Made by a program: the position numbers and the translations under genes. Shown piece after piece: positions 1 through 9,765 of a stretch of 51,795 bases of DNA; positions within the stretch are counted from its first letter, which is position 1; every line of letters begins with the position of its first letter. The notes beneath the pieces were generated by a model, which worked only from the letters and a program-made list of their open reading frames with translations, ran no database searches and was not told where the DNA came from. Origin of the DNA: Actinomycetes bacterium (GTDB taxonomy: Bacteria; Actinomycetota; Acidimicrobiia; Acidimicrobiales; Ilumatobacteraceae). The DNA lies in the NCBI GenBank assembly GCA_014190295.1, contig BJGF01000003.1:1-51795 (forward strand), written 5' to 3'.

Positions 1-556
1 CAATTGCAACCGCATGGACATTCGGCGCCATAACCGTTGTCATCTGCCGACGTTGCACATCACTGACCCGATTATTTGGGTACAACATTACGATGTCGAC
101 ATTGCGACAAGATGCGACACCGTCAAATGCTGCGCCACCTGTGTCACCACTCGTGGCGCCGACGATCATTACTCGTTCATTGCGTTGTGCCAACACATGA
201 TCGAACAACTTGCCGACTAGTTGAAGCGCAATATCTTTGAACGCCAATGTCGGGCCGTGAAATAACTCAAGCAAATACTCATTTGGGCCGATTTCTACAA
301 GTGGGGCGACATCTGGATGTCTGAATGTTGAATAAGCATCGACACACAGTTGATGAAAAACTCTTGAGTCAATTTCGTCGCCAACAAACGGCGCCATAAT
401 GCTTGCTGCGCGGTTTGCATAATTTGCATTCGGCGTCTTATCAAGTGCCGGCCAAGTTTCTGGCACATACAACCCACCGTCACGAGCCAAACCAGCCAGC
501 AACACATCACAGAAACCGAGCACTGGCGCATTGCCGCGTGTCGAGCTATATCGCAT
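1..556 (-). CDS. thrC: Threonine synthase, N-terminal part (runs off left edge)
   Basis: Reading the minus strand from the ATG at 556 gives an open frame to the window edge, about 185 residues. It begins MRYSSTRG and contains GLARDGGLYVPE, then FHGPTLAFKD, whose lysine is the pyridoxal-phosphate lysine of the family, and GATSGDTGGAA, the phosphate-binding loop. These are the diagnostic N-terminal motifs of threonine synthase, which converts O-phosphohomoserine to threonine. The start lies 5 bases after the hom stop, so it is the distal gene of the argS-lysA-hom-thrC run. The C-terminal half is outside the window. The identification is firm; only the length is unknown. Confidence 0.93.
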   Translation of the reverse strand, partial: MRYSSTRGNAPVLGFCDVLLAGLARDGGLYVPETWPALDKTPNANYANRAASIMAPFVGDEIDSRVFHQLCVDAYSTFRHPDVAPLVEIGPNEYLLELFHGPTLAFKDIALQLVGKLFDHVLAQRNERVMIVGATSGDTGGAAFDGVASCRNVDIVMLYPNNRVSDVQRRQMTTVMAPNVHAVAI

Positions 557-561
557 TATTT

Positions 562-1860
562 CTAGCCAGCAACAACGCGCAACAGCGCGCCAACGTGCTT
601 GACAACATCTAAAGATTTAAATTCAGCAAGACAACTTTGCACAGATGACTCTTTGGCGTCATGAGTTAAGAAAACAAGTCGTGCATCAGAACCAATGCCA
701 TCTTGCTCGGCAGCACGAATGCTGACGCTATTTCGAGCAAACACCCCGGTAACTGCGTGCAACACACCAGGTTTATCAGCCACTTCAAGACCGATCATAT
801 ATTCGCAATGAATCTCGCTGATCGGCAATAACTTTGCGTCAGTAAATGTTCCAAGCGGAGCGTGCGTGCCTTTGCGCAAATTAATCGCAGCGTCGATCAC
901 ATCTCCGAGAACGGCAGATGCAGTTGGTTCGCCGCCAGCCCCACGACCATAAAACATCAAAGAGCCAGATGCTCGTCCATCAACGACAACGGCATTAAAA
1001 CTTTCTCGCACAGCAGCCAACGGATTATTGAGCGGCACAAGCGCCGGGTGCACGCGAACCGAAAGCTTTGAACTTGCTGCGTCCAACTCGGCGACTCCAA
1101 GAAGTTTTACTGCGTAGCCAAACTTACGAGCAATCGTGATGTCAGCCGCCGTAATTTTTGTAATACCTTCTGAGTAAACGTCAGCGGCGCGAACCGTCGA
1201 CCCAAACGCAATGCTCGCAATAATCGCAATCTTTGCGGCTGCATCATGTCCTTGCACATCTGCTGTCGGGTCAGCCTCAGCAAAACCAAGTTGCTGTGCT
1301 TGTGCAAGCGCGACTTGGTAATCAGCCCCGAGTTCGCTCATTTTGGTGAGAATAAAGTTTGTCGTGCCGTTTACGATTCCCATTACACGAGTGATTGGTT
1401 CGCCACGCAAACTTTCGCGTAACGGCCTAATTAATGGAATGCCACCACAAACGGCCGCCTCAAACAGCAAGTCGGTGCCAGATAGATCGGCAGCACTAAA
1501 CAGTTCTGCGCCATGACGCGCAAGCAAAGCCTTGTTCGCCGTTACGACTGGCTTGTGGTTTTTAAGCGCTATAAAAATAAGTTCTGAGGCTGGATCGATG
1601 CCGCCCATTAATTCAACAACAAGATCAACATCTGATGACTGCACAAGTTCTTGAGGGTTGCTGACGAGCGTTACCCCTTTCGGCAAGATGTGCTTCTTAG
1701 TTGTGTCGCGAATGCAAACCTTGGTTACCTCGAGTCGCACACCGCTACGTGCCAAAATATCCTCGGCTTGTTGAGTAACCAACGAAACGAATGCCGAGCC
1801 AACTACACCGTGGCCGAGCACGCCGAGGCGAACAACATGTGCGCTGGGGTGTGGCGACAT
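562..1860 (-). CDS. hom: Homoserine dehydrogenase with C-terminal ACT domain
   Basis: This 432-residue enzyme reduces aspartate semialdehyde to homoserine, the branch point to threonine and methionine. The Rossmann loop GVLGHGVVGSAF is at residues 13-24. The catalytic-domain motif GIVNGTTNFILTKM lies near residue 160, followed by the GFAEADPTADVQGHDAAAK stretch that carries substrate- and metal-binding residues. The last 80 residues (IGLEVADKPGVLHAVTGVFA) form an ACT domain, which in this family gives threonine feedback. Length matches the monofunctional actinobacterial enzyme. The ATG at 1860 follows the lysA stop by 2 bases, so translation is probably coupled. Confidence 0.97.
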   Translation of the reverse strand: MSPHPSAHVVRLGVLGHGVVGSAFVSLVTQQAEDILARSGVRLEVTKVCIRDTTKKHILPKGVTLVSNPQELVQSSDVDLVVELMGGIDPASELIFIALKNHKPVVTANKALLARHGAELFSAADLSGTDLLFEAAVCGGIPLIRPLRESLRGEPITRVMGIVNGTTNFILTKMSELGADYQVALAQAQQLGFAEADPTADVQGHDAAAKIAIIASIAFGSTVRAADVYSEGITKITAADITIARKFGYAVKLLGVAELDAASSKLSVRVHPALVPLNNPLAAVRESFNAVVVDGRASGSLMFYGRGAGGEPTASAVLGDVIDAAINLRKGTHAPLGTFTDAKLLPISEIHCEYMIGLEVADKPGVLHAVTGVFARNSVSIRAAEQDGIGSDARLVFLTHDAKESSVQSCLAEFKSLDVVKHVGALLRVVAG

Positions 1861-1862
1861 AT

Positions 1863-3146
1863 TTATACGCTATCTGCGACGTCGAGGTTCACAAGATCAT
1901 TAAATGTTTCACGACGCACCACTAATCGTGCAACACCGTCACGCACAAAAACGACCGGCGGTCGCGTCACTTTGTTGTAGTTCGAACCCATGCTGTGTCC
2001 GTATGCACCAGTAACCGGTGTCGCGACTATGTCACCAACTTTATAGTTCTTCGGAAGCAATGCGTCGTCAATCAAAACGTCACCGCTCTCACAATGTTTG
2101 CCAACAACTCGAGCATGTTCGGTGCGGTCGTCATTAACTCGTGCTGGCAAAAATGCTTCGTATCCAGAGTCATACAAAACTGGTCTTGGGTTGTCGCTCA
2201 TGCCACCATCTACTGCAACATAAGTTCTGATGTTGGGCAGGTGTTTAATCGAACCAATGCGATACAAAGTAACTGCTGCTGATGCGACGATTGCGCGACC
2301 AGGCTCAACGAATACTTTTGTTCCTGCACGCAACTTTGCAATAGCGGGTGCCAGCGCTTGACCCCACTGGGTAATTGTCGGAGCATGCTCGCTTTCTACA
2401 TAGGCAACACCAAGACCACCACCCAAAGTCAGTTCGGCAACTTCTAATTGATTGGCGAAGTTGACCATGATTTCGGCAGCCTGTTCGAAGTTTTCTGCGG
2501 CAAAAACATTTGAGCCAATATGGCAATGAATGCCCACGAATTCGACGCTTTTAGATGACCTAACTCGATCGACTGCGCGTTGTGCATCACCATTACGCAG
2601 GTTAAAACCAAACTTTGAGTCATCTTGACCAGTTGAGACAAACTCGTGCGTGTGCACTGCCACACCTGGCGTAATTCGCAGCTGAACTCTGGCACGAGGC
2701 AAGCCCTGGTTATGCAATTCATCTAAGCGATCTAACTCATCAAAATTGTCAACAACGATGTGATGCACTTTTGCTTCAAGCGCCATCTTGAGTTCGTCAA
2801 GACTCTTATTGTTGCCGTGCAAAACACAAGCACTACCCGGCACGCCAGCATTTAATGCAACAAACAACTCACCGCCAGTGGCAACATCTAACAACAATCC
2901 TTCTTCGTGTGCCAGACGCGCCATCGCCCCACACAAAAATGCTTTTGTTGCATAGACGACCTGATGCCTACCAAAAACTTTTACTGCTTCTGCACAACGA
3001 GCTCGAAGATGTGCCTCGTCGTAAACAAAAACTGGTGTACCAAATTGTTCAGCAATCGCGACAAGATCGCAACTACCAACTTCTAGATGACCTAATTTAT
3101 TCTCTAATGCCGTGTCTGGCAGCAAGTGCTTGGCGATGCGACTCAC
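1863..3146 (-). CDS. lysA: Diaminopimelate decarboxylase
   Basis: This 427-residue enzyme performs the last step of lysine synthesis, decarboxylating meso-diaminopimelate. The fold-III alanine-racemase-like barrel carries the PLP lysine at Lys68 in YATKAF. HCHIGSN and the glycine-rich ELTLGGGLGV phosphate-binding loop follow. GKHCESGDVL holds the catalytic cysteine and substrate carboxylate contacts from the dimer partner, and DGGMSDNPRP is present near residue 315. The start is a GTG that overlaps the argS stop (GTGA), so the two genes are read as a coupled unit. Confidence 0.97.
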   Translation of the reverse strand: MSRIAKHLLPDTALENKLGHLEVGSCDLVAIAEQFGTPVFVYDEAHLRARCAEAVKVFGRHQVVYATKAFLCGAMARLAHEEGLLLDVATGGELFVALNAGVPGSACVLHGNNKSLDELKMALEAKVHHIVVDNFDELDRLDELHNQGLPRARVQLRITPGVAVHTHEFVSTGQDDSKFGFNLRNGDAQRAVDRVRSSKSVEFVGIHCHIGSNVFAAENFEQAAEIMVNFANQLEVAELTLGGGLGVAYVESEHAPTITQWGQALAPAIAKLRAGTKVFVEPGRAIVASAAVTLYRIGSIKHLPNIRTYVAVDGGMSDNPRPVLYDSGYEAFLPARVNDDRTEHARVVGKHCESGDVLIDDALLPKNYKVGDIVATPVTGAYGHSMGSNYNKVTRPPVVFVRDGVARLVVRRETFNDLVNLDVADSV

Positions 3147-4882
3147 ATCTGCTCCGGAGCTTCGATACCCAGCACGTCGAGACCCGCCTGCATTACTCGT
3201 GCAGTTAAGTCACAAAGCATCAAACGGCTGCTGCGCTGGTCATCAGTGTCGGCTTTGAGCACCGAGCATTGTTCGTAGAACGACGAAAAGCTTGATGCCA
3301 AGTCATAGAGATATGTGCACAAACGATGCGGGCTGTATTTTTCGATTGTGTCCCAAAGTGCCGAGTCAAATTGCAACACACGCATCGCCAGTTCGCGTTC
3401 TGCCTTGTGTTCAATTTTTGGAATTACTTTGCGCACGCTGGCACGATCGACATTTGCCCGACGGAAGATGCTGCAGATTCGTGCGTGGGCATATTGTAAA
3501 TACGGCGAAGTATTGCCATCGAACGAGAGCATCCTTTCCCAATCAAATGTGTAATCCTTGATGCGATCAGTTGAAAGATCTGCATATTTAACGGCACCAA
3601 TACCCACGATGCGTGAAATCTCGTTTCGCGTATCTGCCGACAACTCTGGATTCTTTTCTGCAACTGCCGCAGCAGCACGTTCAACAGCCTCAGTCAACAA
3701 TGCATCAAGTTTGATCGTGTCACCACTGCGAGTCTTCAACATTTTGCGATCAGCGCCTAAAACGTTTCCGAATGCGACGTGCACCATTTCTCGCGGTGAC
3801 TGCAGCCAACCCGCTTGTTTTGCCACGGCCGCAACCATCTGCAAATGCTGCGCCTGTGGTGCGCCGACAACATACAGCAACAGCGACGAATCAAGTCTTT
3901 CAACGCGGTCGATCACACATGCGAGATCACTCGTCGCATAGTTGTACCCGCCGTCAGTTTTACGAATGATCAGCGGCAACGGTTGATTTTCGCGATTTGT
4001 AAAACCTTCCGGAAATACGACATCGGCACCGTCACTATTTGTTAACAACCCCAAATCAGATAGTCGTTGTGCAACTTGTGGCAGTAGCGCGTTGTATGCA
4101 CTTTCGCCCATCACGTCTGAATCTTGCAACAGCACACCGAGAGTTTCATAAATTGTTTGAAAATATCTAGTGCTCTCGGCGACTAATAGTTTCCAGAGTC
4201 TCAGCGTTTCGGCGTCGCCACTCTGCAATGCAACTACGCGAGTGCGCGCTCGAATTTGAAACTCTTCGGAGCCGTCAAACTTTTTTCGTGCTCCGCGATA
4301 AAACGAATCTAGGTCTCCGACCGAAAGTTCTTCGGCGGCGTTCGTTTCTCCGAGATCAACTAGGTGCTCAATCAACATTCCAAACGGAGTGCCCCAGTCA
4401 CCTACATGGTTTTCGCGCACAACCGTATTGCCAACAAACATCAACATTCGCACGAGTGCATCGCCGATCACCGTCGAGCGCAAATGACCAACATGCATTT
4501 CTTTTGCCACGTTTGGCGCCGAATAATCGATCACGACGCGACGTGAAGACGCAACTTTGCGCACACCAAGTTTTTCACTGGTGCTCGCAACAACCAGTTC
4601 GCGAGCGAGAAAGTCATTAGCAAAAGTCAAATTAATAAATCCAGGTCCAGCAACTTCTGCAGAACTGCAAACATCTTTTAACTCAGCAACTTCAAGAATT
4701 TTTATTGCAATATCGCGCGGTGTAGCACCCATCGCCTTGGCTAATGCCAACGAACCATTTACTTGTGCGTCAGCGCGATCGCTTTGGCGTACCGCCGTGT
4801 CGATGCCGTCGGCTAGCGATCCGCCAACTTTGGCGAAAGCAACGGCCATGCGTTGGGCAACATAAACGATCGGATCTGCCAC
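3143..4882 (-). CDS. argS: Arginyl-tRNA synthetase
   Basis: This 579-residue class Ia synthetase charges tRNA-Arg. The N-terminal Arg-tRNA additional domain spans about 1-110. The HIGH signature appears as HVGH at residues 130-133 within SAPNVAKEMHVGHLRST. The catalytic core continues through YATSDLACVIDR and MLKTRSGDTIKLDALL. The C-terminal DALR anticodon-binding domain ends in LGIEAPEQM, close to the usual C terminus of ArgS. The start used is a GTG directly after GAAAGG, a Shine-Dalgarno-like stretch that sits unusually close, so a few residues of uncertainty remain. First gene of the argS-lysA-hom-thrC run. Confidence 0.97.
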   Translation of the reverse strand: MADPIVYVAQRMAVAFAKVGGSLADGIDTAVRQSDRADAQVNGSLALAKAMGATPRDIAIKILEVAELKDVCSSAEVAGPGFINLTFANDFLARELVVASTSEKLGVRKVASSRRVVIDYSAPNVAKEMHVGHLRSTVIGDALVRMLMFVGNTVVRENHVGDWGTPFGMLIEHLVDLGETNAAEELSVGDLDSFYRGARKKFDGSEEFQIRARTRVVALQSGDAETLRLWKLLVAESTRYFQTIYETLGVLLQDSDVMGESAYNALLPQVAQRLSDLGLLTNSDGADVVFPEGFTNRENQPLPLIIRKTDGGYNYATSDLACVIDRVERLDSSLLLYVVGAPQAQHLQMVAAVAKQAGWLQSPREMVHVAFGNVLGADRKMLKTRSGDTIKLDALLTEAVERAAAAVAEKNPELSADTRNEISRIVGIGAVKYADLSTDRIKDYTFDWERMLSFDGNTSPYLQYAHARICSIFRRANVDRASVRKVIPKIEHKAERELAMRVLQFDSALWDTIEKYSPHRLCTYLYDLASSFSSFYEQCSVLKADTDDQRSSRLMLCDLTARVMQAGLDVLGIEAPEQM

Positions 4883-4950
4883 CCTTTCATTGTTGCCGAG
4901 ATCGCCCTACAAAATGCGCCGTATTTGACCCGACCCCTAATTAACTGCGC

Positions 4951-5880
4951 TTACCGCTGTGGGCAGGCACGAATGGCGTCGACGATAATCGCAAAGGCTG
5001 CATCAGCATCAATGGTTTCTAAAACTCGCGTGTTGGCCTTGGTGCGCGACAAAACATGGCGGTCATCGATAACTGTCATACCACGAGTATGTGCACCGTC
5101 AATCTCGACTACTACATGTTTTTCGCTCGCCGTGAACAATTCTGGGTGAGTAAGAGCCAACACGGCACAAACATCGTGAAGTGGCGCACCTGCAAAATCG
5201 TCGTGCAGAGATTTATACATCTTGCTGAAAAATTCAAGCAATCCAGCCAACATTGGACCGACGGTTTTATGTGCGCCACGAACCATTTCAATGCGTTTTG
5301 GTGTTGCCATAATCTGATGAGTTAAATGCAAACCGCTCATAATAATTTTTGCACCAGAATCAAAAACCGCCGCTGCGGCCTCTGGGTCGCACCAAATATT
5401 AAATTCGGCCGTCGCAGTGCGATTGCCAAATCTTCCACCACCCATGATTGAGATTCCAGCAATTTTGTCGACCAAATCGGGCGCGGTACGCAATGCCAGA
5501 GCGATATTCGTTAGCGGGCCAGTCGGCACCAACCACAAACCCTTATTCGACCGAACTGTGTCGATAATAAAATGAACTGCATCAGTGCCATCAGCAGGGC
5601 GCGACGGTTCTGGCAACTTTGCGCCATCCATCCCACTTTCGCCGTGCACATATGCCGCATGTATCGGCTGCGCAACTAATGGCCGACTGGCACCAGAGTG
5701 CAACGGCACACTCGAACCGCAAAGATCAAGAACTATCCGCGCATTTTTGGTTGTAAGCGACAACGGTGCATTACCCGCAACTGTTGTAACACCGAGTACA
5801 TCAGCAAATTTCGATGCAACGATTAACGCAAAAGCATCGTCATGGCCCGGATCGCAATCAAGAATGATCTGCAAAATCAA
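4951..5880 (-). CDS. Inosine/uridine-preferring nucleoside hydrolase family protein
   Basis: This 309-residue protein starts with IILDCDPGHDDAFAL; Asp8, Asp10, Asp14 and Asp15 form the calcium-binding aspartate cluster that defines the family. The mid-region has LVPTGPLTNIALAL and the later part TATAEFNIWCDPEAAAAVF, both typical. The enzyme cleaves the N-glycosidic bond of ribonucleosides to a base and ribose. The TTG start at 5880 lies 3 bases after the stop of the transporter ATPase gene, so it is probably co-transcribed with the importer. A second in-frame TTG at 5874 has a better-spaced AAGG. This linkage suggests that the imported substrate is nucleoside-containing; that is inference. 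Confidence 0.93.
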   Translation of the reverse strand: MILQIILDCDPGHDDAFALIVASKFADVLGVTTVAGNAPLSLTTKNARIVLDLCGSSVPLHSGASRPLVAQPIHAAYVHGESGMDGAKLPEPSRPADGTDAVHFIIDTVRSNKGLWLVPTGPLTNIALALRTAPDLVDKIAGISIMGGGRFGNRTATAEFNIWCDPEAAAAVFDSGAKIIMSGLHLTHQIMATPKRIEMVRGAHKTVGPMLAGLLEFFSKMYKSLHDDFAGAPLHDVCAVLALTHPELFTASEKHVVVEIDGAHTRGMTVIDDRHVLSRTKANTRVLETIDADAAFAIIVDAIRACPQR

Positions 5881-5883
5881 ACC

Positions 5884-6873
5884 TTAAATTATTGGATGAT
5901 GGCAAGCCACAAATTGTCCTGGCGAAACTTCGCGCAACTGTGGCTCCTCCTGTGTGCAAAGCACCGATGATGCTGCACAACGCGTTCTGAAACGACAACC
6001 AGTGGGTGGGTTCATCGGTGACGGTGGTTCACCTTGCAATAACTCGGTTCTCGTCTGTCTCGTCGGGTCAGGAATTGGCACCGAGTTAAGCAGCGCTCGT
6101 GTGTAGTGGTGCGCGGGTTTTGCATAAAGAATCTCTGGTGGTGCAACTTCGCAGATCTTGCCAAGGTACATAACCATCACACGATTACTGATTGCCTTAA
6201 CAACCGCCAAGTCGTGTGAAATAAAAATTATTGACAAGCCATAGCGATCGTGCATGTCTTGTAGCAAGTTGATTATCTGCGCTTGAATGCTCACGTCAAG
6301 TGCAGAAACAGGTTCGTCACAGATCAACATTCTCGGGTCAAGTGCTAACGCACGCGCAATGCTGATTCGCTGGCATTGACCACCAGAAAATTCATACGCA
6401 TGTCGATCAAGAACAAGCTCTGAATCAAGACCGACGTTGTTAAGAAGTTCGTTGATTCTGACCGAACGCTCTTGCTCGTCACCGCGTTGCCAAATCTCAA
6501 GTGGCTCATCAATAAGTTGTTTGACGGTCATTCGAGGGTCAAGTGAAGAGATTGGATCTTGAAAAATCATCTGGATTGCAGTTCGCGCAGACCTTAGGTT
6601 CTCTTTTGGCAACTGTGTTAAATCTGTGCCTTCGAAAATAACTTCACCAGAATTTGGTGGTGGCAACTGCAAGATTGCTCTACCAAGTGTCGTCTTTCCA
6701 CAACCTGACTCACCAACTATTGCGAGTACTTCTCCTTTGACAACGTCAAAACTCAAACCCGAAACAGCCCTGACAACTCGGTCTTTGCCCAAACGAAATT
6801 CAACAACTAAATCACGAACAGTCAATACGACGTCAGTGCTATTGCGCATGTGTGCGATACCCGACCCAGCCAT
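5884..6873 (-). CDS. oppF: OppF/DppF-type ABC transporter ATP-binding protein
   Basis: Cytoplasmic ATPase of a peptide/nickel-type importer, 329 residues from the chosen start. Walker A is GESGCGKTTLG. The signature is FSGGQCQRISIARALALDP, Walker B is MLICDEPVSALD, and the switch histidine is in FISHDLAVV. The C-terminal oligopeptide-transporter extension is present, with CRFRTRC as the cysteine pair typical of the OppD/F tail. The frame extends upstream to 6903, but the ATG at 6873 overlaps the upstream ATPase stop by one base (TAATG), the usual coupled arrangement, so it is preferred. An ATG at 6849 (MRNSTD) is a further option. Confidence 0.93.
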   Translation of the reverse strand: MAGSGIAHMRNSTDVVLTVRDLVVEFRLGKDRVVRAVSGLSFDVVKGEVLAIVGESGCGKTTLGRAILQLPPPNSGEVIFEGTDLTQLPKENLRSARTAIQMIFQDPISSLDPRMTVKQLIDEPLEIWQRGDEQERSVRINELLNNVGLDSELVLDRHAYEFSGGQCQRISIARALALDPRMLICDEPVSALDVSIQAQIINLLQDMHDRYGLSIIFISHDLAVVKAISNRVMVMYLGKICEVAPPEILYAKPAHHYTRALLNSVPIPDPTRQTRTELLQGEPPSPMNPPTGCRFRTRCAASSVLCTQEEPQLREVSPGQFVACHHPII

Positions 6874-7850
6874 TAAAGCGCTTCTCCAATCGGAAATAAA
6901 CAACGGTACAAATGGCCGTCTGGGTCTGTTTTCAAGGTTGGACTCTCTTCAAGGCACTTGGCCTGAGAGTACCTGCAACGCGGAGCAAATGAACAACCAG
7001 AGCCACGATCAGTTGGGTCGGGCAGTCGACCAGCGATCGCCAAAAGCCTTTTGCCCGCAGGGTGGTCAATTTTAGGAATTGATTCAAGAAGTGCTTCGGT
7101 ATACGGCATGCGCATATCAGCAAACAATTTCGTAGTTGGTGAAAATTCAACGACTTGACCTGCATACATCACCGCAACATAATCTGTATTGCCTGCCACG
7201 ACACCCAAGTCGTGGGTCACCAAAACCATTGCCATCCCCAGATCTTCGCGCAGTTCACGCAACAACTGCAAGATCTGTGCTTGCACTGTCACATCAAGTG
7301 CAGTTGTCGGTTCATCGGCAAATAAAAGTTTTGGATTACATGAGATTGCGATTGCAATCATCACACGCTGGCGCATGCCGCCCGAAAGTTGGTACGGAAA
7401 CTTGCGCAACATCGATTTTGCATCTGGTATTCGAACGAGCTGAAGTAGTTCAAGACTGCGTTTCAGCGCGTCTTTCTTACTCATTCCAAGCCGAAAGATC
7501 AAACTCTCTGAAATTTGTGCGCCAATGCGACGAACCGGGTTTAGCGCCGTCATTGGGTCTTGAAAGATCATCGCCATGCCAGTGCCAAAATGACTGCGCA
7601 CTTCTGGGCGAGTCATCGCGGTTAATTCATGACCATCGAAAACCACTGTGCCAGTTCGGTGCACATTGCTACCTTGCAATAGTCCCATTGCCGCTCGCGA
7701 CAGAACTGTTTTGCCTGAGCCAGATTCGCCAACAATGCCGACGCTCATTCCGGCTGCAATTTCAATATCGACATTGCGCACGGCCTCAAGCATTCCGCGC
7801 GGTGTATCGAAACTTACATTGAGATCTTTGATACTTAGTAGTGAGTTCAT
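6873..7850 (-). CDS. oppD: OppD/DppD-type ABC transporter ATP-binding protein
   Basis: Second ATPase of the importer, 325 residues. Walker A is GESGSGKTVLSRA and the signature is YQLSGGMRQRVMIAIAI. Walker B is LLFADEPTTALDV and the H-loop is LVTHDLGVVAG. The C-terminal extension has GCSFAPRCRYSQAKC, the cysteine-containing tail of OppD/DppD. The frame is open to 7892, but the ATG at 7850 (MNSLLSIKD) starts 7 bases after the permease stop and is preceded by AGGTC, so it is taken as the true start. Confidence 0.93.
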   Translation of the reverse strand: MNSLLSIKDLNVSFDTPRGMLEAVRNVDIEIAAGMSVGIVGESGSGKTVLSRAAMGLLQGSNVHRTGTVVFDGHELTAMTRPEVRSHFGTGMAMIFQDPMTALNPVRRIGAQISESLIFRLGMSKKDALKRSLELLQLVRIPDAKSMLRKFPYQLSGGMRQRVMIAIAISCNPKLLFADEPTTALDVTVQAQILQLLRELREDLGMAMVLVTHDLGVVAGNTDYVAVMYAGQVVEFSPTTKLFADMRMPYTEALLESIPKIDHPAGKRLLAIAGRLPDPTDRGSGCSFAPRCRYSQAKCLEESPTLKTDPDGHLYRCLFPIGEAL

Positions 7851-7857
7851 CGTTATT

Positions 7858-8718
7858 TCAGACCTTCGACTCACGACGATCAAGGCTCGCACGAATTACA
7901 TCGCCAAGATGGTTCGTTGAGATCACGGTGATTGCAAGAACAATGATCGGAATGTAAAGCACGTGCGGTGAGTACTCGAGATCATTGCGACCACGAGCGA
8001 TCATGCCACCCCAACTTGCACCATCAGGAATGCCAACGCCAAGAATTGACAAGGACGCCTCGGCAATAATTACGACCCCGACAGCAAGAAACGCAACTGC
8101 GATCAGGGCTGGCAACACATTTGGCACAATATGCTTCATAATTATTTTGCGGTCACGCATCCCCATACTGCGGGCCGCTGTTACAAAATCACGGCCAGAC
8201 CATGAAAGCGTCGCTCCTCGGGCAATGCGACCCAAAATTGGAATCAGCACAATCGTCAGCGAGATAATTAGAACCATGACTCTGCGCCAGGTCGGCACCG
8301 CTTGATTTATATCAACATTCGTTGCCAAAACCGAGACGAGAGCCAAAGCAAGCACCAAGTTCGGAACTGCGAGGCCAACATTAAACACAGTTGACATCAC
8401 GGTGTCAACCTTTCCTCGCACAAACGCTGCAGTGATTCCAAGTGCGCTACCAATTAATCCACCCAAACTAACCGCTGTTATCGCAATGAAAACCGACATG
8501 CGAGTGCCAGCGACAAGCGATACCAGCAGGTCATAGCCATTATTATCGGTGCCGAGAATATGGCCTGGCGAAAAAGGGACTACGCCAAGATCGTTCTCAT
8601 AGACAAACTTCCAAGATTTAAAAGGCAACAGCGAACCAAAGACCGCCAGAAAAAGCATCAGCCCGAGCCATGAAACAGAAAGCCAAGTTGGTTTAGTGAA
8701 TTTCGAAATATTAAACAT
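7858..8718 (-). CDS. oppC: OppC/DppC-type ABC transporter permease
   Basis: A 286-residue inner-membrane permease. There is one N-terminal membrane segment (WLGLMLFLAVFGSLLP), then the OppC-specific stretch GHILGTDNNGYDLLVSLVAGTRMS, in which the core GTDxxGxD is diagnostic. At least four further hydrophobic segments follow. The EAA loop that contacts the ATPases is seen as ARSMGMRDRKIIMKHIVPN, and EASLSILGVGIPDGASWGGMI closes the family signature. Its start overlaps the preceding permease gene by 8 bases. Confidence 0.95.
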   Translation of the reverse strand: MFNISKFTKPTWLSVSWLGLMLFLAVFGSLLPFKSWKFVYENDLGVVPFSPGHILGTDNNGYDLLVSLVAGTRMSVFIAITAVSLGGLIGSALGITAAFVRGKVDTVMSTVFNVGLAVPNLVLALALVSVLATNVDINQAVPTWRRVMVLIISLTIVLIPILGRIARGATLSWSGRDFVTAARSMGMRDRKIIMKHIVPNVLPALIAVAFLAVGVVIIAEASLSILGVGIPDGASWGGMIARGRNDLEYSPHVLYIPIIVLAITVISTNHLGDVIRASLDRRESKV

Positions 8719-9697
8719 TTACTCTCCGGTCACGAGTGCGAGGATCAACAAAACCTGAACCAATATCAACAATCAAGTTAAAGAAAACATAAAATAAAGC
8801 GATTACCGCAACGCATGACTGTAACGAAATATATTGTCTACCAGCAATCGCCACGAATATCTCAAAGCCGACACCATAAGTCGCAAAGATGCTTTCAATA
8901 ACGATTGCCCCACCGATTAGACCACCCATGCTTAATGCTGCAGAAGTAAACAGAGTGATACTTGATGGCCGAAATACATGTTTCCATAGAATTCTTCGGT
9001 CACTTAAACCTTTCGACATCGCCATCGTCACATAATCTTCACGAAGTGAAGCGATCATGTCGGCACGCAACAATCGCGTGTAAGTAGCAATTAATCCGAA
9101 ACTTAAACTTAACACTGGCATCAGCATGTGTTTGAAATGCTCCCAGATGCCTTCAGAATAAGTTGCATAACCAAGAGTTGGTAGCCAGGCTAATTTTACC
9201 CCAACGACAATAATCAGAATCAATGCGATGGCAAACCCAGGTATTGAAGACATTACAAATAAAACATTGCTGATAATTCGATCAGTGCGACGACCAGCGC
9301 GATAGGCCGAAATTACACCAAGTGGTATCGCAACACTCAGAGCAAGGACCTGCGTGTAAGCCATTAAAAGTAATGACCGAGGCATCGCTTTTGCTAGGTG
9401 CCCCGAAACAGTTTCAGTTCCACCTGAGAAATAAATTTTCCCTAAGTCACCGTGCACGAAGTTGCCAAGCCACTGGAGGTAATAACCAATAGGTCCTTTA
9501 TTTAGACCGATTTCGGTTCGTAGAATTTCGCGTTCACTTTCGCTTCCGTTTGGGATCAAAATAGTTGCGAGGTCAACCGGAATTAGACGGAGCAAAAGTG
9601 AAGCCCCAAAAGTTACGAGCAGAAGCACAATAAGCACCTGCGTTACACGCTGCAACCAGAAACCAAACTTTGACACTGTTCCCCTAACGACAACCAA
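8711..9697 (-). CDS. oppB: OppB/DppB-type ABC transporter permease
   Basis: A 328-residue permease with a long first membrane segment (VLIVLLLVTFGASLLLRLIP) and the OppB-typical extracellular segment after it. Four to five more membrane spans follow. The EAA-type loop is AMSKGLSDRRILWKHVFRP, and the C-terminal part ESIFATYGVGFEIFVAI is typical. It is separated from the upstream binding-protein gene by about 125 bases that hold a strong hairpin, so its expression is probably lower than that of the binding protein. Confidence 0.95.
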   Translation of the reverse strand: MVVVRGTVSKFGFWLQRVTQVLIVLLLVTFGASLLLRLIPVDLATILIPNGSESEREILRTEIGLNKGPIGYYLQWLGNFVHGDLGKIYFSGGTETVSGHLAKAMPRSLLLMAYTQVLALSVAIPLGVISAYRAGRRTDRIISNVLFVMSSIPGFAIALILIIVVGVKLAWLPTLGYATYSEGIWEHFKHMLMPVLSLSFGLIATYTRLLRADMIASLREDYVTMAMSKGLSDRRILWKHVFRPSSITLFTSAALSMGGLIGGAIVIESIFATYGVGFEIFVAIAGRQYISLQSCVAVIALFYVFFNLIVDIGSGFVDPRTRDRRVNV

Positions 9698-9765
9698 CTA
9701 TTAAAATTTTCACTCCGACGTCACCCGTCTATTTTGCTAAGGCTAGATGACTGATGCCACAAACA